Of a stretch of DNA of 64,000 nucleotides, positions 53,791-62,083 are shown piece by piece. A model generated the notes under the pieces. The model saw only the letters and a list, made by a program, of their open reading frames with translations. It did not search any database and was not told the DNA's origin. Numbering within the stretch: position 1 is the first letter of the stretch; each line of letters starts with the position of its first letter. This DNA is from Emticicia sp965283955. GTDB lineage: Bacteria; Bacteroidota; Bacteroidia; Cytophagales; Spirosomataceae. The DNA lies in assembly GCA_965283955.1 (NCBI GenBank), contig CBDIQW010000001.1:3162001-3226000 (forward strand), read 5' to 3'. The position numbers and the translations under genes are program-made.

Positions 53791-54798
53791 ATGCCAAAAA
53801 TAGTAACTTTCGGTGAAGTGCTACTTCGCCTTTCGACACCCAATTTCCAGAAACTCGAACAAGCGACATCGTTCAATGCTACTTTTGGTGGTACTGAAAT
53901 GAATGTTGGAGCTTCGCTCGTGAAGTTTGGTTTTGAAGCTGCTCACGTGACGGCTTTCCCGAATAATCTAATGGGACAAAAAGCAAAGGCATTCCTGCGT
54001 TTTTTAGGAGTTGATGATTCTCATGCTGTTTTAGAAGGAGATAGGGTTGGTGTATTTTTCTTAGAAACAGGAGCAGTAATGCGTGCCAGTCAGATTGTCT
54101 ATGACCGTGCCGATTCGGCATTTGCTAATATCAATCCTGAGCATTTCGATTGGGAGAAAATTTTAGAAGGTGCAGATTGGTTTCACTGGTGTGGAATTAC
54201 GCCTGCAATCTCAGAAGGAGCAGCAAAGGCGTGTTTAGATGCTGTGAAAGCTGCTAAAAAATTGGGAATAACTGTTTCATCAGATATTTATTATCGCAGT
54301 AATTTGTGGAAATATGGCAAAACTCCACAAGAAATTTTGCCAGAATTGGCTTCTTATTCAGATATTATTTTGGCAAGTCGCAAAAACATCGAAGAGATTT
54401 TCGGACTTCAAGTAAGTGTCGAGAAGGGTAAATTTGTGGAGGCTTGTAAAATGTTGATGGAGGCTTATCCGACAATTAAGAAAGTAATAGATACTGACCG
54501 TATTCAGGTAAGTGCTTCGCACAATCAGTATTCTGCTAAAATGTGGAATGGTAAAGAATTGATAGAAACTGATTATCAAGATATTACGCACATCGTTGAC
54601 CGAATCGGAACGGGTGATGCGTTTTTGGGTGGCTTCATCTACGGACAGATTGTGCTGAAGGATGATTTACAGTCGTTGAAATTCGGTACAGCCGCCGCCG
54701 CTTTGAAACATACCATCGAAGGCGACCAAAATTTAGTGACCGTTCCAGAAGTTGAAGCCGTCATGAGCGGAGATAAATCTGGTAGATTGAGAAGATAA
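53791..54798 (+). CDS. kdgK: 2-keto-3-deoxygluconate kinase
   Basis: 335 residues, PfkB family. FGEVLLRLSTP at the start, GGTEMNVGASLVKFGF for sugar binding, and the C-terminal anion hole DRIGTGDAFLGGFIYG with the catalytic Asp. It phosphorylates KDG, the product of UxuA, to KDPG. The spacer from uxuA carries TTCATTCAA words but no partner arm. The length and motifs are normal. Confidence 0.92.
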   Translation: MPKIVTFGEVLLRLSTPNFQKLEQATSFNATFGGTEMNVGASLVKFGFEAAHVTAFPNNLMGQKAKAFLRFLGVDDSHAVLEGDRVGVFFLETGAVMRASQIVYDRADSAFANINPEHFDWEKILEGADWFHWCGITPAISEGAAKACLDAVKAAKKLGITVSSDIYYRSNLWKYGKTPQEILPELASYSDIILASRKNIEEIFGLQVSVEKGKFVEACKMLMEAYPTIKKVIDTDRIQVSASHNQYSAKMWNGKELIETDYQDITHIVDRIGTGDAFLGGFIYGQIVLKDDLQSLKFGTAAAALKHTIEGDQNLVTVPEVEAVMSGDKSGRLRR

Positions 54799-54803
54799 AT
54801 AAA

Positions 54804-54884
54804 AATTACGAATGACGATTTACGAATTTTGCGTTAAAATCTTATGATTTTTATTCGTAATTCGTAATTCATAATTCGTAAATT
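54804..54884. repeat. Gene-border palindrome between kdgK and eda, ACGAATTACGA words
   Basis: The left tract 54804-54827 and the inverted right tract 54853-54884 are built of AATTACGAAT units. The loop is 25 bases. Confidence 0.7.
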
Positions 54885-54892
54885 ATAAAACA

Positions 54893-55561
54893 ATGGCAAG
54901 ATTTGATAAAAATACAACCTTGGCACAGGTTTCGGCAACGGGTTTAGTGCCGCTTTTTACGCACAATGATTTAGAATTGTGTTTGGGTGTGTTGCGTGCG
55001 TGTTACGCCGCAGGTGTGCGAGTTTTTGAATTTACGAACCGTACCGAAAATTCGTATAATAATTTTGTAGAACTTGTAAAAATTGCTGAAACCGAAATGC
55101 CAGAAATGATCTTGGGAATCGGTACGATTTACGATGCTGCTACGGCACAGAAATTTATTGATGCAGGCACAAATTTTATTGTAGCTCCAGTGATGAACCC
55201 CGAAGTTGGTAAAGTTTGTCAAGCAGCGGGTATTCCTTGGATGCCAGGCGTGATGACAGTTACCGAAATCTATAATGCTCGTGTGGCGGGTGCTGAATTT
55301 ATCAAGATTTTCCCTGGTGATGTTTTGGGTGCAGGTTTTGTGAAAGCCCTGAAAGGTGGCCCAATGCCCGATGCTCAAATTATGGTTACAGGTGGAGTTT
55401 CACCAACCGAAGAAAGCCTAAAATTATGGTTCGGTGCAGGTACTACTGCCGTAGGAATTGGCTCACAATTAGTACCAAAAGATGTGTTAGCAGCAAAAGA
55501 TTGGACAAAAGTTACTGAAATTGTTGGTAATGCTTTAACTATTATCAAAGGATTGAAGTAA
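54893..55561 (+). CDS. eda: KDPG aldolase
   Basis: 222 residues. Class I aldolase: the Schiff-base lysine lies in GAEFIKIFPGD near 140, with the substrate-phosphate site MVTGGVSPTEESL later and FEFTNRTENS near the start. It splits 2-keto-3-deoxy-6-phosphogluconate to pyruvate and glyceraldehyde-3-phosphate, ending the hexuronate branch. It follows kdgK on the same strand, and a terminator closes the unit. Confidence 0.93.
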   Translation: MARFDKNTTLAQVSATGLVPLFTHNDLELCLGVLRACYAAGVRVFEFTNRTENSYNNFVELVKIAETEMPEMILGIGTIYDAATAQKFIDAGTNFIVAPVMNPEVGKVCQAAGIPWMPGVMTVTEIYNARVAGAEFIKIFPGDVLGAGFVKALKGGPMPDAQIMVTGGVSPTEESLKLWFGAGTTAVGIGSQLVPKDVLAAKDWTKVTEIVGNALTIIKGLK

Positions 55562-55608
55562 TAATTTTGCAGAAGTCCACAGACAACAGTCCACGGACGA
55601 CAGTAAAC

Positions 55609-55645
55609 AAAACGCTCCAAAAGAATATCTCTCGGAGCGTTTTTT
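55609..55645. terminator. Rho-independent terminator after eda
   Basis: AACGCTCC at 55611-55618 pairs with GGAGCGTT at 55634-55641, flanked by A residues upstream and a T-run downstream. Confidence 0.82.
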
Positions 55646-55659
55646 GTACTATCTTTCAT

Positions 55660-55748
55660 TGAAGATTAAGGATTGAGAATTGAAGATTGTATTTTTAATT
55701 ACAATGGTGAAACATCAAAAATCTTAAATCGGTAATTTTTAATCTTCA
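55660..55748. repeat. Gene-border palindrome, AAGATTAA word family
   Basis: Arms 55660-55688 and 55720-55748 (29 bases each) are imperfect inverted copies starting TGAAGATTAAGG. The same words occur at 5000-5092. It lies between convergent eda and uxaB. Confidence 0.68.
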
Positions 55749-55757
55749 ACATTTTAA

Positions 55758-57224
55758 CTAAGCATAAACATTTAGTGCCGCTGCTACTTCTCTCACGCCG
55801 ATAGCGGCCATGTTTGAGAGGTGAGTCGTTACATTTTCGGCAAATCCTTTGAGTTTACGGAGGTCGGTTCCCCAAAGTTGTTCATTGCCAAGCACTGCAT
55901 CTACTACTTCGTTTGGTTTATGGTTTTGCCATACTTCATAAAAATATTTTGCCGAATCGCACTGGATTGGATAAAGTTCACCTTCTTTTTCACCGAAATA
56001 TTTACCGTTTTCTTCTTTTACGGATTTCATAAATAAAAGATAAGCTGCAAAACCACGAGTGAAATATTGCGGAACGGTGCTAAATTCTTTGTAGTAATTC
56101 AACAATAATGGAATATTACGCATCTGCATTTTCATGGTGTATTGCAGCGTAATGCTAATCCATTGGTGGTCGAGGTACGGATTTCTGAATCTATCCAAAA
56201 CATCACGGCCGTAGCGTTGAGCCACTTTGGCATCTATTTTATACGGAATTGCAGGAGCAATCTCCGACATCATCAAGTTTGTGATAAATTTCTCGGTTAC
56301 ATCATCGGCCAATGCTTCTTTCACAGTCGTAAAGCCCGATAAATATTCCATTCCGCACATGAGCGAGTGTGTACCGTTGAGCATACGAAGTTTTAGTTCA
56401 CGGAATTGCTCAATGTTATTGGCAATTTTCACACCTTCGTCGGCTTGGGCGAACGATAAAACATCTTTTACTTTTTCATCACCTTGAATCGCCCAAAGTC
56501 TGTATGTTTCGGCAACTAACAGAAGTTGGTCTTCGTAACCCAATTTTTCTTGTAATTCGGCCAATGCTTCACCTTTTGGCTTGCCAGGTACGATTCTATC
56601 AACCAATGAATTACAGAATGAATTTTCGGTTTTCAACCATTCAATGAAATTGACAGGAAGCTCGTTGAAAGTTGCCACTTTCAAAACCAAATCTTTTAAA
56701 ATAGCGCCATTCCCAACAATTAATTCAGTCGGGATAATTACAACGCCCTCTTGTTTATTCTGAAAACGCTCATATAACCACGCCGTAAGCTTGGCAGGGA
56801 AAGATGCAGGTGGCGACTGACGAATGCTCTCTTCTACGTACTGTAAACCAACTTCGGTGGTGTTTGAGATAACGACTGAAATGTTAGGGTCTTGTGAGGT
56901 TTCAAGAATCGAGTTCCACTCTGACTGAGCAGAAAGCACTCGACTAATAGCCGAACTGATGATGTTTTCTTCGGCCGGAACACCTTGGTCGATACCTCTC
57001 ACACAAATTGTATAAAGATTATCTTGTTCGGCAAAAGCATCAGCTCCACCCGAATCGGTTGATTTCACAACCACGATTCGTCCGTTAAAAATCCCTTGCT
57101 TATTGGCTTTATCAATAAAATAGTCGCATAATCCACGAAGTAAAACCCCCGTACCAAACTGGAGAACTTTTTCTGGTAATTGGAGTGTAGAACTGTTGGT
57201 TAGTAATTCTTTAGAGAGTTTCAT
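55758..57224 (-). CDS. uxaB: Tagaturonate reductase
   Basis: 488 residues, mannitol dehydrogenase/altronate oxidoreductase family. VLQFGTGVLLRGLCDYFIDKAN is the Rossmann start, and NTTEVGLQYVEESI, IPTELIVGNGAIL, RMLNGTHSLMCGMEYLSG are family blocks. It interconverts tagaturonate and altronate with NAD(H), part of galacturonate catabolism. It is convergent with the uxuA-kdgK-eda series, so both the mannonate and altronate branches are represented. UxaC and UxaA are not in the window. Confidence 0.92.
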   Translation of the reverse strand: MKLSKELLTNSSTLQLPEKVLQFGTGVLLRGLCDYFIDKANKQGIFNGRIVVVKSTDSGGADAFAEQDNLYTICVRGIDQGVPAEENIISSAISRVLSAQSEWNSILETSQDPNISVVISNTTEVGLQYVEESIRQSPPASFPAKLTAWLYERFQNKQEGVVIIPTELIVGNGAILKDLVLKVATFNELPVNFIEWLKTENSFCNSLVDRIVPGKPKGEALAELQEKLGYEDQLLLVAETYRLWAIQGDEKVKDVLSFAQADEGVKIANNIEQFRELKLRMLNGTHSLMCGMEYLSGFTTVKEALADDVTEKFITNLMMSEIAPAIPYKIDAKVAQRYGRDVLDRFRNPYLDHQWISITLQYTMKMQMRNIPLLLNYYKEFSTVPQYFTRGFAAYLLFMKSVKEENGKYFGEKEGELYPIQCDSAKYFYEVWQNHKPNEVVDAVLGNEQLWGTDLRKLKGFAENVTTHLSNMAAIGVREVAAALNVYA

Positions 57225-57505
57225 TAAAAGTCAAAATGTAATAGAATTGAATATAACAAAAGTAGGTACTTTATTAAGTTTCATCAACTAAAATTCAGTT
57301 AAATTATAATACTATTTTGTAGTTTTGGTCATATTTTAGGAATAATTCTACAAGAATGGTAAAAATTAAAGTTTTAATTAAAAAAAGCGATGAGATGGAA
57401 GTCCTTTTTGTCTGAAATTATTTGGCAGAAAATGATCAAACTTTAAAATTCATCAAGAATTCGGACGTGTGATTTATTTAAAATTTTCCGTTTATCATCA
57501 TTGAA
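57225..57505. other. Gene-free stretch between uxaB and terC
   Basis: An AT-rich divergent region. Apart from the terC promoter at its right end I see no gene, palindrome or riboswitch fold. The Mn riboswitch often found before terC-like genes is not recognisable. Confidence 0.5.
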
Positions 57506-57537
57506 TTTGGCAGAAACATCGAAAAAGTCTAATTTCG
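57506..57537 (+). promoter_or_regulatory. Probable terC promoter
   Basis: TTTG at 57506-57509, a 20-base spacer and TAATTTCG at 57530-57537, one mismatch from TAnnTTTG. The leader is 29 bases. Confidence 0.5.
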
Positions 57538-57566
57538 CTTCATAAACAAATAAAACTAAACCTGAA

Positions 57567-58322
57567 ATGGAACAAATTTTTACAACAGCAGCTTTAACAA
57601 GTATTTTAACTTTAACATTATTAGAAATTGTACTTGGGGTTGACAATATTATTTTCGTCTCGATTATTTCATCGAAACTTCCACACTCCGAACAGAAAAA
57701 AGCCCGTACTATTGGTTTGGCAATGGCAATGGCTATTCGTATTGCTTTATTATTTGTATTGGGTTGGATTTTAGGGCTACAAACTGACTTATTTAACCTA
57801 AAAGATTTGGGCTTACCTTTCGACTTAGGTTTTAGCGGTAAAGATATTATTTTATTGATTGGTGGACTTTTCTTGTTGTATAAAGCAACCTCAGAAATTC
57901 ACCATAAACTTGAGGGTAGAGAAGAAAATATTAGTGCAAAAAAGACTTCTTCAAAATTATCAAAAGCTATTTTTGATATTGCGATTATCAACATCGTTTT
58001 CTCAATTGACTCTATCATTACTGCGATTGGTATGACCAGCAATATCATGGTGATGGCCGTTTCAGTAGTTCTTTCTACCTTTGCAATGTTGGCTTTTGCG
58101 GGTAAGGTAGGCGAGTTTGTTGAGCGTCACCCAACCGTAAAGATGTTGGCTTTATCTTTCTTAGTAATGATTGGTACATTGCTCGTAGCTGAGGCATTTA
58201 AAGTACACGTACCGAAAGGTTATGTTTACTTCTCGATGGCATTCTCGTTTTTAGTTGAAACACTTAACATCAAAATGCGTAAAAATGCAAAACCTGTCGA
58301 TTTGCGTAGTGATATAAAATAA
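57567..58322 (+). CDS. TerC-family integral membrane protein
   Basis: 251 residues with about seven membrane helices in two halves. Each half carries the family's acidic motif: EIVLGVDNIIFVSII at 21-35 and NIVFSIDSIITAIGM near 145. TerC-family proteins include manganese exporters and proteins that load Mn onto secreted enzymes; tellurite resistance is only the historical name. It is likely a metal-ion exporter in the inner membrane. It is followed by plsC across paired GC-rich elements. Confidence 0.85.
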   Translation: MEQIFTTAALTSILTLTLLEIVLGVDNIIFVSIISSKLPHSEQKKARTIGLAMAMAIRIALLFVLGWILGLQTDLFNLKDLGLPFDLGFSGKDIILLIGGLFLLYKATSEIHHKLEGREENISAKKTSSKLSKAIFDIAIINIVFSIDSIITAIGMTSNIMVMAVSVVLSTFAMLAFAGKVGEFVERHPTVKMLALSFLVMIGTLLVAEAFKVHVPKGYVYFSMAFSFLVETLNIKMRKNAKPVDLRSDIK

Positions 58323-58326
58323 ATAA

Positions 58327-58437
58327 AGCCCCCTTGCCCCCAGGGGGGGAATGGGCGAATATTTAATTGGTTAAATAATTTTGTAGAGAATAGTTTGTAT
58401 TTTTAGATTAAAAACCCCCTCTGGGGGCATGGGGGCT
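58327..58437. repeat. Paired GC-rich border elements between terC and plsC
   Basis: AGCCCCCTTGCCCCCAGG from 58327 (to 58349) and the inverted CCCCCTCTGGGGGCATGGGG from 58415 (to 58437) bracket a 65-base AT-rich spacer. The right arm contains an ATG that is a false start for plsC. Confidence 0.75.
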
Positions 58438-58440
58438 TTT

Positions 58441-59175
58441 ATGAAGGTATTTTCTTGGATATATACAGTTTGGTGTGCGTTTTGGTTTTTGGTAGTGTTT
58501 TTATTACTTTTTCCTATTGTTTATGTTTGCTTGCAAAAAGAACAATGGAAACCAATTGCCCATTACTGTAATCGTATCTGGGGAAAGATTTTCTTTTTCG
58601 TAATTGGGCAACCCGTAAAAGTTACTTACGAAGAAGAACTTGACCCCAAGCGTGCGTATGTTTTTTGTGCCAATCATTTCAGCTATCTTGATATTGCGAT
58701 GATGGGCGTGGTAGTAAAAAACTATTTTGCGTTTATGGGGAAAAGCTCCGTGAAAAAAGTACCGCTATTTGGGTATATGTTTACCAAACTTCATATTCAA
58801 GTAGATAGGTCGGCAAAAGATAGTCGGATTAAGGCATTGACTCGGTCTATAAAAGCACTAAAGTCGGGGAGAAGTATTATGATTTTTCCAGAAGGAGGTA
58901 TTTTTTCGACTAATTTTCCCGAAATGATACAGCCTTTTAAAGATGGTGCATTTTCAATGGCCATCGAAAATAAAGTTCCGATTGTGCCGATTTCGCTTTT
59001 GGATAATTATAAAGTAATGCCCGAAATGCTATTCAAATGGCACAAAATTAGAGTAATTGTGCATAAGCCAATTGAAACAATCAACTTAACAAAAGCTGAT
59101 ATAGACGACTTGAAAAAGCAAGTGTATGACGTGATTCAGCTAACATTAAATAAATACCGAGTCGATGGTCAATAG
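58441..59175 (+). CDS. plsC: 1-acyl-sn-glycerol-3-phosphate acyltransferase
   Basis: 244 residues. An N-terminal membrane helix (about 5-30) precedes the acyltransferase motifs NHFSYLD (His79 and Asp84) and FPEGG at 149-153. It adds the second acyl chain to lysophosphatidic acid, the step after PlsY. The start ATG 58441 is preferred. The ATG at 58429 lies in the repeat arm and would add MGAF. The stop is in a GTCAATAGTCC word tract. Confidence 0.88.
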   Translation: MKVFSWIYTVWCAFWFLVVFLLLFPIVYVCLQKEQWKPIAHYCNRIWGKIFFFVIGQPVKVTYEEELDPKRAYVFCANHFSYLDIAMMGVVVKNYFAFMGKSSVKKVPLFGYMFTKLHIQVDRSAKDSRIKALTRSIKALKSGRSIMIFPEGGIFSTNFPEMIQPFKDGAFSMAIENKVPIVPISLLDNYKVMPEMLFKWHKIRVIVHKPIETINLTKADIDDLKKQVYDVIQLTLNKYRVDGQ

Positions 59176-59246
59176 TCCATTGTCAACGGAAATTAATTAT
59201 TTTGTTTTACAACAAAACTATCGACCGTCGTCAATCGACCGTTGAC
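59162..59246. repeat. Word tract with GTCAACGG/CCGTTGAC arms
   Basis: Words of the type TCGATGGTCAATAGTCC on the left and CGACCGTCGTCAATCGACC on the right flank an AT-rich centre. An 8-bp perfect stem exists (59182-59189 with 59239-59246). The left tract contains the plsC stop codon. Confidence 0.5.
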
Positions 59247-59253
59247 TAATTAT

Positions 59254-59541
59254 ATGAAAATAGACCAAAAGACAGTTGAAAAAATGGCACATCTTTCTCG
59301 TTTGGAGCTAAGCGAGCAAGAAAGTGAAAAAATGGTTGATGATTTATCGAAAATCTTGAATTGGATGGACCAACTCAAAGAACTCGACACAACCAATGTA
59401 GAGCCACTTACACACATGAGCGAAGAAGTAAATGTTTTCAGACAAGATGTTGCCCAAAACGCTCTGCCGAGAGAAAAAGGTTTGAAAAATGCCCCAAGTC
59501 AAAACGGTGAGTATTTTCAAGTACCGAAGGTGATAGAGTAG
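59254..59541 (+). CDS. gatC: Asp/Glu-tRNA amidotransferase subunit C
   Basis: 95 residues from ATG 59254; a TTG 12 bases upstream is disfavoured. VEKMAHLSRLELSEQESEKM is the family opening, and NVEPLTHMSEEVNVFRQDV follows. GatC stabilises GatA in the GatCAB enzyme that amidates mischarged Glu-tRNA(Gln) or Asp-tRNA(Asn). gatA and gatB are not adjacent, as is common in Bacteroidota. A 14-bp terminator follows. Confidence 0.92.
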   Translation: MKIDQKTVEKMAHLSRLELSEQESEKMVDDLSKILNWMDQLKELDTTNVEPLTHMSEEVNVFRQDVAQNALPREKGLKNAPSQNGEYFQVPKVIE

Positions 59542-59580
59542 TAGTCCACAGTCGATAGTTGGCAGTCAATAGAAATGAGT

Positions 59581-59624
59581 CTGTAAAGAATGATGTTTTA
59601 TTATCATTCTTTACAGATTTTTTT
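59581..59624. terminator. Rho-independent terminator after gatC
   Basis: A perfect 14-bp stem (CTGTAAAGAATGAT with ATCATTCTTTACAG), 8-base loop and a T7 tail at 59618-59624. Confidence 0.9.
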
Positions 59625-59632
59625 ATTGAAAA

Positions 59633-60226
59633 TTAGGCTGCTTGATGGCGAGCTGCTCTTCCGAAACAAAATAAACTAATAGCTACCAAATAATGATAAA
59701 CATCAGTTGGGTCGAGCAGCGTATTGGGCATAAAACTTTTGTTATAAGTAGCCAGCACCAATGCTAAAACTCCCAAAATAAGCCAAGAACCAACGGTCGA
59801 ACGACCTTTGATAAGTCCAAAAATACCGATAACCAAAACTAACGGAATCGCTACCATTGATACTATCTGCAAGACTTTTGAGTTGCCGGTCAGTTGAACG
59901 ATTCCGAAAGTGATGAATCCTAAAGCCAATACGATATAAGTGGCGTTTTGAGAAGCGGTTTTTCGTTGAACTAATAAAAACGACGCATAAACTAAGCAAA
60001 ATGCCCCTGCTGTGCCCGCTAAATGTTGGAAAAACTCCGAAATCGTTTTTGCAGGAGCGTAACCCAAAAATCGGATAACTCCGAAAAAAGCGGCGGCCGT
60101 AATGGAAAGTACGAAGGCTTCCCAAAGCAAACAAGTATTGAATTCGAGTTTTCGGAGATATTGAAAAAATACATAAATACCTGTGAGTGTAAGCACTGCA
60201 TCAGAGATAGCATGAGTGATTTCCAT
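59633..60226 (-). CDS. Membrane protein, unknown function (DUF6962-like)
   Basis: 197 residues with about six membrane helices. The first line ITHAISDAVLTLTGIYVFFQYLRKL and the block FFQHLAGTAGAFCLVYASFL suggest a small family that I recall as DUF6962, though I am not sure. His and Arg residues inside helices (HAISD, HLAG, YHYLVAISLFCFGRAARH) are unusual and might bind a ligand or heme. It is transcribed alone between two terminators. Confidence 0.65.
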   Translation of the reverse strand: MEITHAISDAVLTLTGIYVFFQYLRKLEFNTCLLWEAFVLSITAAAFFGVIRFLGYAPAKTISEFFQHLAGTAGAFCLVYASFLLVQRKTASQNATYIVLALGFITFGIVQLTGNSKVLQIVSMVAIPLVLVIGIFGLIKGRSTVGSWLILGVLALVLATYNKSFMPNTLLDPTDVYHYLVAISLFCFGRAARHQAA

Positions 60227-60278
60227 AGTTTAGTTTATAGGTGTTTGGTTGAGGATAAAAAGATTTTAATCGCTGAAC

Positions 60279-60317
60279 AAAAAAAGGTTAACTATCAATC
60301 TGATAATTAACCTTTTA
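60279..60317 (-). terminator. Rho-independent terminator of the ROK kinase gene
   Basis: On the minus strand AAAAGGTTAATTATC pairs with GATAGTTAACCTTTT (one G-T wobble) and is followed by a T-run. Confidence 0.8.
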
Positions 60318-60341
60318 TTTCAGAAATATATATACTTTAAA

Positions 60342-61253
60342 TCAGAAACACAAACTTGCTGCTCCGAGCAAACCTGCATCATTTCCAAGTGTAGCTTTCT
60401 TGATTACAAGCGTTTTGAGGTAATAAGGCGTTAGCCAATATTCTAATTGCTTATTGATGGCAGGCATGATATAATCAAACGATGCCGAAAGTCCACCACC
60501 TACTAAGATTGTCGTAATATCCAAAATACGAATCATTGAAACCAAGGCATTGCCGAGCATTTCGCCCACTTCGCTGAAAATTTGAAGAGCCAGCTCATCG
60601 CCTTCGGCTGCTGCTGCTACCAAACCAGTTGTCGAAATAGTACCATCACCAGGAAGTTGGGTTTTACCTGTATAGTTTGCTCTCATTTTATTGGCTAAGT
60701 CAAGCAATTCATTTTTACCGATATTTCTTTCTAAAACTTTGCCATTCTTTGATGGTACGTGGCCAGGTTCCATTGCATTTCCACCACCACCTTTGAAAAC
60801 TTGTTTGTCGATGATTGCTGCTCCACCAACACCAGTACCGAGCGTAACCATGATATAATCTTCTGGAATCTCTTCGTCTTCTCCAAAATAATATTCACCC
60901 AAAGCTGCCGCATTAGCGTCATTTTCGAGAAAAAAATCGCATTTCGGGAAACGTTCTTTCAAATATGGTATAATTGGAGTGCCGTCGATTTCAGGAATTG
61001 CCGTAATTTCTACCAAAGTAGTACGGTCACGGGTGATAAGCCCCGGAACGCCAATTCCGCACTTTTCTACGCTTTTATTTTCGGCTAATTGAATCGCAAT
61101 TGCATCGCCCAAACGCTCAACAAAATGCCCAGATTTACGCCAACTTGCCGTGTCGTGGCTATAAAAATTTGAAAGTTTACCAGTTTGAGCTTCAACAATG
61201 CCCATTTTGACGTTAGTACCGCCTACATCAATTCCTAAATATTCGGTTGCCAT
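60342..61253 (-). CDS. ROK-family sugar kinase (glucokinase-like)
   Basis: 303 residues. The phosphate-1 motif LGIDVGGTNVKMGIV is at 6-20, ENDANAAALGEYYFG holds the catalytic Asp, and TLGTGVGGAAIIDKQVFKGGGGNAMEPGH is the ROK signature. The zinc motif usually present after the last His (CxCGxxGC) is absent: the segment reads VPSKNGKVLERNIGKN without cysteine. It is therefore a kinase of the zinc-less ROK type. Glucose or another hexose is the likely substrate. Its start is preceded by a GC-rich border element and the SDR gene on the same strand. Confidence 0.87.
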   Translation of the reverse strand: MATEYLGIDVGGTNVKMGIVEAQTGKLSNFYSHDTASWRKSGHFVERLGDAIAIQLAENKSVEKCGIGVPGLITRDRTTLVEITAIPEIDGTPIIPYLKERFPKCDFFLENDANAAALGEYYFGEDEEIPEDYIMVTLGTGVGGAAIIDKQVFKGGGGNAMEPGHVPSKNGKVLERNIGKNELLDLANKMRANYTGKTQLPGDGTISTTGLVAAAAEGDELALQIFSEVGEMLGNALVSMIRILDITTILVGGGLSASFDYIMPAINKQLEYWLTPYYLKTLVIKKATLGNDAGLLGAASLCF

Positions 61254-61332
61254 TTAGCGTAAATTATAAAGTATTTAAAGGTCAAATATAAATGTTTTTT
61301 AAAAAAAATTAAGAATAAAAAAGAGATATTTA

Positions 61333-61366
61333 CTCCCTCCCTATTGGGGAGGGTTGGGGAGGGGCT
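61333..61366. repeat. GC-rich gene-border element at the SDR stop
   Basis: CTCCCTCCCTATTGGGGAGG followed by GTTGGGGAGGGGCT. On the minus strand it begins AGCCCC directly after AT, so the SDR stop TAG overlaps the element. Confidence 0.6.
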
Positions 61367-62072
61367 ATATGTCGCCACCCTGTGGACGCAAAACAATATC
61401 TTCGATAACCGCATTTTTCGATAAATTGTAAGCACTCCAGATAGTTTCGGCAATATCAGCAACGGTCATAAATCTTTCTTCGGGAATTCTCGCTCCTGCC
61501 CAACTATCGGTGTAAACTGCCCCTGGCATAACAGAAGTTATTTTCACTCCATAATCTTTCATTTCTTCACGCAAGACTTTACTGAAACCCAACAAAGCAA
61601 ATTTTGAAATGCTGTAAGAGCCACCATTCGGATAGGCTTTCAAGCTCGCCACCGAACAAATATTAAAAATATGTCCGCTGTGCTGCTCAATCATTGTCGG
61701 AATTAGCCCACGAGTGAGGTGATAGGCACTGTAAAGATTGGTTTCGATGAGTTGTTCCAACACGCCATCGGCTTCTTCGTGTACGTTTCCAGGAATAAAT
61801 GTACCAGCGTTATTAGTCAACATTCCGATTGGCTGAGCCAAAGATTTGATAAACTCAGCAAAAGCGATTGCCTGAGATTTGATAGCTAAATCAGCTTTTT
61901 GTACGTAGCATTTTACACCGTACTGTGCTTCGATAGCTTGTTTTGTTGCTGCTAAATCGGCCTCATTTCGAGCCGAAATAACTATATCGAAATCATTTTT
62001 AGCAAATTGTTCGGCAATTGCTCGCCCAATGCCACGTGTACCACCCGAAACTACTGCTAATTTTCTACTCAT
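61365..62072 (-). CDS. Short-chain dehydrogenase/reductase
   Basis: 235 residues from ATG 62072 (MSRKLAVVSGG); an upstream extension of eight codons is less likely. NADP site SGGTRGIGRAIA at 8-19, NNAGTF, and the catalytic Ser-Tyr-Lys in CSVASLKAYPNGGSYSISK. It resembles 3-oxoacyl-ACP reductases and sepiapterin-reductase-like SDRs, but the substrate cannot be read. It ends VLRPQGGDI, with the stop in the GC-rich border element. Confidence 0.83.
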   Translation of the reverse strand: MSRKLAVVSGGTRGIGRAIAEQFAKNDFDIVISARNEADLAATKQAIEAQYGVKCYVQKADLAIKSQAIAFAEFIKSLAQPIGMLTNNAGTFIPGNVHEEADGVLEQLIETNLYSAYHLTRGLIPTMIEQHSGHIFNICSVASLKAYPNGGSYSISKFALLGFSKVLREEMKDYGVKITSVMPGAVYTDSWAGARIPEERFMTVADIAETIWSAYNLSKNAVIEDIVLRPQGGDI

Positions 62073-62083
62073 GTTATATTTCT

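Noticed and set aside
57225..57566. Mn-sensing (yybP-ykoY-like) riboswitch before terC
   Set aside because: No matching fold was visible, and the leader after the probable promoter is only about 29 bases.
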